Positions 58,090 to 64,000 of a stretch of 64,000 nucleotides of DNA are shown one piece after another. A program made the position numbers and the translations under genes. Source of the DNA: Oscheius sp. JU75 (taxonomy: Eukaryota > Nematoda > Chromadorea > Rhabditida > Rhabditidae); NCBI GenBank assembly GCA_037178855.1, contig JASJZC010000004.1, forward strand, positions 3,906,001 through 3,970,000, read 5' to 3'. Numbering within the stretch: the first letter of the stretch is position 1; each line of letters begins with the position of its first letter. Under the pieces are notes generated by a model that was not told the DNA's origin, made no database searches, and saw nothing but the letters and a program-made list of their open reading frames with translations.

Positions 58090-61000
58090 TCATACCGGTC
58101 TGTCATCTGAGTCGAGTTTCTTTGTGTGAGAGGTCGAGGGGTCGGAAGGACTGGCTGGCAGACTTCCGTTGATTCGAGGTGAGGTTGGAGGACTGTAAGA
58201 GGTGGAGGGAGCAGAGTCGTCTGAAGGAAATTATTAGAAAGCGACCTCTTTTTGTTTGATTAGAAAAAAGCGCTCAGTGTATTGAGTCACCGACAGACGT
58301 TCGTTAGTCTAGCTGCTTTTTCCACACAGAAGGTGAGTCACCGTCACTGTTTATCAAGAATATGAAAAGTCAGTTACAATATTTTATCTAATCCATTGTG
58401 CTCCTCTGTCGCCTTTAGTTACTGTACCAGCTGCCTAAATTCAGCTTTGCCGCCATATTGTTGTACTGCGTGACTCTTTTAAAGAGCAACTCGTCCTATC
58501 TCAAACTTCAAACTTGGCTTGCAAACTTTTGACACAAACGTGGCAACAATTTATCATTTCTGGTTCGTGGCCACGGACAAACAGGACAAACATCCTAACA
58601 GAGTCCGCCACAGAAGCCATTGCGCTTTAGATAGTAGAGATCTCTAACGTAAGTCTTTTCTAATGATGTCAACATGAACAAATGTCTTACTGGGGAAACT
58701 TTCTGGATGTCCATTCGAGTCGTTCCGAAGTTCGGAAAAGAGCTCTGGTTGGTCTTGGGGGAATGCGCCATCAAAAGGATTGAAATTGGTCACGATGGGC
58801 GCTGAAGAGGGTCCGGGATAGACGTAATCTGAGGATGTACTGGGCATGGTTAGCCTCATACTGTCTGAAAATGATGTTATCTGAAGAAATAATCGGTTCA
58901 TACCATCGAAAGAATATTTTCTTTCGGATGGATAGATAGGGGACTTGGGCTCCATCTTAACATCAGGGTGTAGTTTGCCCGTTCCCAGCCCAGATGTAGA
59001 TGGTTGAAGCATTTGGGCCAGAAGGGTTTGAGGAGCTGGTGAGGGACTCGGACTCGGTGTTCCACTGGCACTTCTTGTTGCCGAACCGGAATCTTTCTTT
59101 CCCTTGTTTCGATTCCTTCTGAACAAGCATCGTAAGTGAGAAGGTTTTGGTTCTGTCTGTTTGTGCGTTTCTTTGTCCAGGACCATAGACTATATTTGGC
59201 AGACTAAAGCCCCAGCTGGAGTTAAGAAACTCACTTTTTGGCTTTGGGTCTCTCGTCAATGGTCTTCTGACTCGAATCTGAATCGTCTTGCGACTCGTCC
59301 GACAATTTTTCGTAAGCAAGCAGTCGGTCGAGTAGGTAGTGTTTGTCTCGACTCAACTTCAACAGTTTCCTTTCCAACATTCGAAGTTCTTCCTGGTAGC
59401 ATTCGTTCTCCTGATTTGCTTATTTCTAAGTCTCACTGATTCAAACTTACATAAACAAGAAATCGCATCTTCTTCTTGAAAAATCTGTACTGTTCCTTGT
59501 TGGAAACAATAGGTTGGGGCATCCTCTCGTCGATCAACTTGGCCATTTGTATCGATACAGTTTGGTCTCGTTTGGGCGGATGTACCATGAGACCAGGTAT
59601 GACCTGATGTCCAATGTGAGGATTCACGATAACTGGTCCAAGTCCCGGCCTTGGGGGTGCTCCAGCGATAAGCTGTTGTTGGTGTGCTTGAAGAACACTC
59701 CGCACAGGCATGTTAGCCTGGGATGGATGAAGTTGTGCAGGAATCAACTGTATCCAACTGGTTAGACTAAAAGAGAAACGACTACCTGGCCAGGATGGAG
59801 TATCCGAGGCGCCTGCAAACTTCTGGCAGCCAACATTTGTTGCAAAGAACTACTTTGAGGTGGTGGTGGTCCGGGCGGAGACTTCAATCGCTCGCTCAAC
59901 AGCTGAAAAATGTCCCGTACCTCTATCCCGTACCAGGACTTACCTGTTTGATCTGACTTTGCGACAATGGTGGCTGTTCGGGTTTCTTTCTCAAAATCGT
60001 AGGGACAAGAACTGGTAGCTGTGGTGGTTTCTGTAGTCCGGAAGGTCCGGGAGCTGAAGCAGCAGCAGCTGCTGCTGCTCTTTGATTCTGGAGCTGTGTT
60101 ATCCGATGTTGTAACATAGCTTGGTGTTTCTAAAGCCATCGTAAACGAGATTTCAAAAGAATGACTTACCGGAGACTGCTTCAATCGCAGTTGTAACGCT
60201 AACGGAAGACCACTGATGGTTCGGGCAGTAGATGAAGATGTAGCACTTGTTCCTGGTATTTGTCCTGCCGCTGAAATCACCCGTATCACAACACTTTGTC
60301 TACAAACCTTTCAACTGTTTCAGTTTATGTTCCATCAGTCTTTTATGAAGAATTTGTCTTTGTCTCAGAATCTTTATCTCCTCGAGTTTCAAGGGACGAC
60401 CGAGGATTGGATGCATCAGAGGCGGTCGAGGAGCACCATTCGACTGAATTGCTGTAGATGGCTGAGCCAGTCGCTGTTCAAGAGTTTTCGGCGGTTCAGT
60501 CGGTGGAGGCTTTTGAACAAGAACTTGGGGCTCTGGTAGAGGTTGAGGAATAACTGTAGATGTTGCGACAGGTGTTGTTGGTGGAGGTAACTCTGTCTTG
60601 GCTGGAGAGGCAGGACCCGACATTTCCGGAGAATCTTCGGGAGTTGGTTGAAACATAGGTTTCTTCTCGACGGAAGCGATCCGTGGAGCAACTTGTTCCG
60701 GTTTTAACTGATGCTGTTCAATCTTATGTTGGAACTGTCCCAATGTCTCTGTCTTCGCCGGTTTCGCTTGTACTTTTGGCTGTTCAACTGGCTGTGGAAC
60801 CACCGGTTTCGGTGACTGAATCACCGGCTTGGTCTCCTGATCAACCTTTTGTACTGTCTGTTGATCAGTCGTCGTGGGAAGTGACATGGAGCGTTGAAGA
60901 GAAGGCTCAACTCGAGGATAAGGATAGTGTTGTTGTTGGGGAGACATCTGCGAGGGAAAGTTGTGTATCTAAATGTTTTCTTCAGCCAATTTCTGATCAA

Positions 61001-62227
61001 AACGTACAGAAGAGACAGCTTGAGGTGATATTGTGGTACTTTGTTGTGTTCTATCGGGATAACTCGCACCATTCTGTGGGTACTGCAAGTGAAAAAGCGT
61101 TGTTCAACTAGATAGTAACAACTCACATCTGCTGAAGGCATCCTCGGTCTCTGAAAAGATGGTCCAGGTTGAGACATGATGATGAGTCCATTGGCCGAAG
61201 GACCAGTTTGCTCTGAACGGAGTCTGGTAAAACAGGACTTTTTCTACAAACCTCGGTAATCTGGTGGTCGATTGTTCGGTATAGAGAACATTGGATGCTG
61301 CATCGCCATCTGAGGCGCTTGACTGGACGGTGGCATGTGAATTGGCGGAATAGCAGAAACGTTCTGAAATTAGAATGAAGTTGAACAATATAAGAGTAAG
61401 CAGAGAAAGAAAGCACAAAAACTGACTGGGTTCTGAGGATAGTTAATCGGATAACCATTCCCATTGGGTATCTGGGACGTTGAGGGTTGACTGGACATTG
61501 ACAAAGGAGAATGGCCCATGGAAGAGCTTGGGGAATCCATAGAAAATCTCTGGAATCGGATATTGACACAGGGTACAGAGTGATAAATCCAAAGTGAGAA
61601 TTGTGTACTCACCATTTGTAAAGAGGACGGCGTTGACGGGCCGGAATGGATGTTTGGAGAACCGGGAACACCTAAAACTACATTTTGAAAGAAATAATAG
61701 AGTCTCTGTACTCTTCAGCTGTTTTATAGGTGGTTCATTGAGATGCGATTCCAAAGACCGATCTGGAGGATGAAAGGGATGTTGAAACTGGGGTACCATC
61801 ATCCGGTCGTTCGGGTTTATTCTCCTTTTTATCGAAGATTGTCGCGAAGAACCGTTTGTATATCCTAGAATAGATTTATTCAATTGTTTTGAGAAAGAGT
61901 CCAGCGCTAAACTTCTTCACAAACGAATGAAATAACTTACCCATTGGAGAACTCGGTGCATGAGACAGGGACATCGACGAGTTCATATGGTTTGAAGGAG
62001 ATGCTAGACTAGGCGAGTGTAAAGACTGCAAGAACGTGAATTTTAAAAGAGAAAGAAGAAAGACAAACCTGTGAATACGCTGAGTAAGGCATTCCGATGG
62101 GCGAGAGACCGAGATGGTCTGTTTTCATTGGAGGAAGGGACAAAGGAGGAAGGGAAAGAGGAGGAAGAGTCCCTCCCATCCCCATGCTTGTAGACATGTG
62201 GAGCCTAGACGGCTCCGGCTCGGACAT
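58090..62227 (-). CDS. Long Pro/Gln-rich protein with INO80E (INO80 subunit E) signature
   Basis: About 14 exons and about 1000 aa. Start [20 protein letters not shown], then low-complexity Pro/Ser/Gln/Met sequence ([37 protein letters not shown]), a basic helix [40 protein letters not shown] and [20 protein letters not shown]. Then come [40 protein letters not shown] and [20 protein letters not shown]. This block closely matches the N-terminal coiled coil of human INO80E ([40 protein letters not shown]). It is followed by a Ser/Pro-rich tail ending [12 protein letters not shown] at 58090-58092. Human INO80E is about 244 aa with the coiled coil at its start; here it lies near the C-terminus. 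Nuclear chromatin-remodelling role inferred. Confidence 0.75.
58485..58660 (+). repeat. Dispersed repeat, copy 3, in an intron
   Basis: Best preserved copy: caaacttggcttgcaaactt, tttctggttcgtggccacgg, gtccgccacagaagccattg, ending tagtagagatc. It lies inside an intron of the INO80E-like gene. Confidence 0.65.
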
Positions 62228-62585
62228 CTACTAAAAGAGAACTAGTTCAGAGGGTTCAGTTGTAAAAGGAAGGCTAGATTGAAACAGGCATCTTGATCTG
62301 ATGGACAAACTGTTTGTTCATATGGAAAGAATAGGCGTCTGGACGAAGAAGGGAATAAGAAGGAAAAAAGAAAAACACCTTTTGACTTTTTAATTGAATG
62401 AAAATCTGCTTTGTTCAAAATTCGCGCGCGGTTCAATTTTCTTCCAACGGATTTGCCGCAATTACACGTAGACGCCGCGCAACTCTTCACTTGCTCAGGT
62501 TCCGTCCATTCAGTTTCTGCACTTTAAAACTGTTTTTCTCTTTGGTTGTCAAGGACAACCATACGAACAAACAAATTTTCAGAGA
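62228..62585. promoter_or_regulatory. Bidirectional promoter region
   Basis: A 358-bp gap between two divergently read genes, both starting just after tttcag or near their first exon. No TATA box; it includes a gcgcgcg motif near 62424. Inference from arrangement only. Confidence 0.45.
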
Positions 62586-64000
62586 ATGAGACGTGTCGGG
62601 GTACCTCCTCCTCATACAGCCACTACTTCCGCGACCACCGCACTCAGTCCTTCTGCCTTTCCACAATGTTCCACAGACATACTACAAAGGGTTAGTACTT
62701 CTAATTTATACTCTCGAAAAAAGGACCTCCCCAACCACAAAGTTCTGTAATGTTCTTTTGCCAAAGTTGCGCGTTGGCATCTTATCAGTGACCTAAGTGC
62801 CGAGTCTTTACGACACTTTACAGTCTTTACGTCCTCCGTATTCAGATGGCAAAGGCGGTTCGATTAAGTGGAGGACCGGGTAAACCGAGAAGTTTGACAC
62901 AGTTTGCCGACTGGCAGCCGCAGATAGACAACGAACTCTTCTGTCTCACTTCGGATCAGTTCCATCTCTCGAAACTGACTCCCATTCAACGATTCCAACT
63001 ACTGGAGGTACTGGCTCGTTTCTTCAAGGTCTGGAAGAGAAGGTATTAAGATAGGCTTGTTCAGGACAAAGTGGACGACCCTCACCGTTACACCTACTTT
63101 GAGGTCATTTTTCTTGGACGCGAAGACGATCCGGAACTACACGAACAACGCATGGATGTCCTTCTGAACTTTGCCTCGTACTCTCTACAGTATCCGGTTC
63201 TACAAGTCTTCACAACCATCTCCCAGTGGTTGAGCAAGGTTTGTCTTCACTCCGATTCGTAAACTCTTCAGTATATAGAACACAACGCAACGAATATACT
63301 CGGAAAAGCTGGTATCCTTACTGGTGGATCATTTTGTGAAGCCGGACCTGTCGCTTCGAATGGTAGAAAGACAGTAGAGGCAGACAAAGAAGTCTTTCAG
63401 TACGAGTTTCTCCTTCCACTCGACCAGAAATGCCCAGAATTTGTGACGCTTTTCCTCGTTCTTTCCCACAGAACAGTACCCTTTAGTATTGGGTTGGCTG
63501 CAATATACGGAGCCTACATCGAAGCCAATTTGAGTTACATGCTCAGTCAGTTTAGGGACGAGGACTGGATGGCCGACGAGTTCGCAAACGAGGTAGGAAT
63601 GCATAGTCACGACAAGACTCTTTAGGTGTTTCCCAAATGTCTGATGTATGTTCTGAATAGTGAACCGAGTGACGAACCACAAGAGGAACAGATTTACGAT
63701 AGCTCTCTGCTCACTTTGTGCTCCGGATTAATGCAAGTTATGCAGGGGTGGTCGAGTAAGATCAAGAGTCATCAACTGGAATATGGTGGGTCTTATAGTA
63801 GCCGGATCATCCACTTGTTCAGAGCCTCTATTCGACAATACCAGTCCTTGGACAGAACAGAAAGCGGATCTACTGTTAGTTTACGGTAAATGCAGTGAAG
63901 ACAATCAGAAACAAGTTCTGGAAGTGAGTTCTCAGGCTTTTACACTACAGAATATTCTCCGGGAACAGGGGACTGAAAACAAGCAGACCTTTTTGCCAAA
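62586..64000 (+). CDS. Integrator complex subunit 15-like (C7orf26 family) protein, incomplete
   Basis: Helical protein running off the window end. Exons: MRRVGVPPPHTATTSATTAL to DILQR, then MAKAVRLSGGPGKPRSLTQF and HLSKLTPIQRFQLLEVLARF, YTYFEVIFLGREDDPELHEQ, RMDVLLNFASYSLQYPVLQV, SEKLVSLLVDHFVKPDLSLR, FLLPLDQKCPEFVTLFLVLS, ANLSYMLSQFRDEDWMADEF, YDSSLLTLCSGLMQVMQGWS and TEQKADLLLVYGKCSEDNQK. The order LQxxQLLEIM..F, then RMSLLGKLVSMA...PVLECAASWL, then ALVDDYC...PGSI...SPRFCCQFI in human C7orf26 aligns well by eye. If correct, it belongs to the Integrator complex that cleaves snRNA and attenuates transcription. Splice choices at 63259-63284 and 63786-63822 were made to keep that frame. Confidence 0.5.

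Noticed and set aside
1-64000. CRISPR arrays, bacterial operons, rRNA genes
   Set aside because: None seen; gene structure with spliceosomal introns is eukaryotic throughout.

Overview
The window looks like nuclear DNA of a free-living or otherwise generic nematode. The evidence is: many small introns (mostly 35-50 nt, GT...AG) within compact genes; a transthyretin-like (TTR) secreted protein; an Argonaute with a decayed catalytic tetrad, as in the nematode WAGO group; a let-767-type steroid dehydrogenase; NCLX-type Na/Ca exchange; start codons placed directly after tttcag, as in trans-spliced nematode genes; and a Mutator-like transposon with a FLYWCH finger. I cannot name the species. Exon boundaries below were read by eye from reading frame and GT/AG signals and should be treated as models.

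Layout. 0-4.3 kb: two tandem SLC22-type transporters (minus strand), the first with an extra first exon and a damaged splice acceptor. 5.6-7.5 kb: a T-box factor (minus). 8.7-9.7 kb: proteasome ubiquitin receptor Rpn13 (plus). 10.1-11.4 kb: let-767-like dehydrogenase (plus). 11.6-13.1 kb: two small minus-strand genes in operon-like spacing. 13.9-14.8 kb: CDV3 homologue (plus). 15.2-15.8 kb: gamma-glutamyl cyclotransferase-like (minus). 16.0-18.0 kb: mitochondrial ribosomal protein S10 followed closely by an unassigned protein (plus). 18-21.4 kb: gene-poor, with a SINE-like element. 21.45-22.6 kb: nematode globin-like protein. 22.6-24.6 kb: non-coding, with a 247-bp foldback. 24.6-27.7 kb: Argonaute. 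27.7-30.9 kb: repeats, including a 402-bp MITE. 30.9-33.8 kb: NCLX exchanger. 35.5-37.1 kb: secreted Tyr/Asn-rich gene with three interchangeable 3' parts. 37.3-39.6 kb: coiled-coil protein (minus). 40.2-42.6 kb: an apparently complete Mutator-like transposon. 43.3-43.9 kb: TTR protein, convergent with a nine-module Cys-rich secreted protein (44.0-45.7 kb, minus). 46.5-47.3 kb: a zinc-finger-like locus with an in-frame TGA. 47.5-51.9 kb: a long coiled-coil protein (minus). 52.3-55.1 kb: topoisomerase III alpha (minus). 56.2-57.6 kb: C2H2 zinc-finger protein (minus). 58.1-62.2 kb: a Pro/Gln-rich protein carrying an INO80E signature (minus). 62.6 kb to the end: an Integrator subunit 15-like gene (plus, incomplete).

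Most genes are housekeeping or developmental and unrelated in pathway. The clearest unusual material is: the intact MULE with long TIRs and an 8-bp target duplication; several inverted-repeat elements that could form long double-stranded RNA close to a small-RNA Argonaute; the secreted gene with shared signal-peptide exon and alternative phase-matched 3' exons; the INO80E signature at the end of a very long low-complexity protein; and the slicer-dead Argonaute itself.
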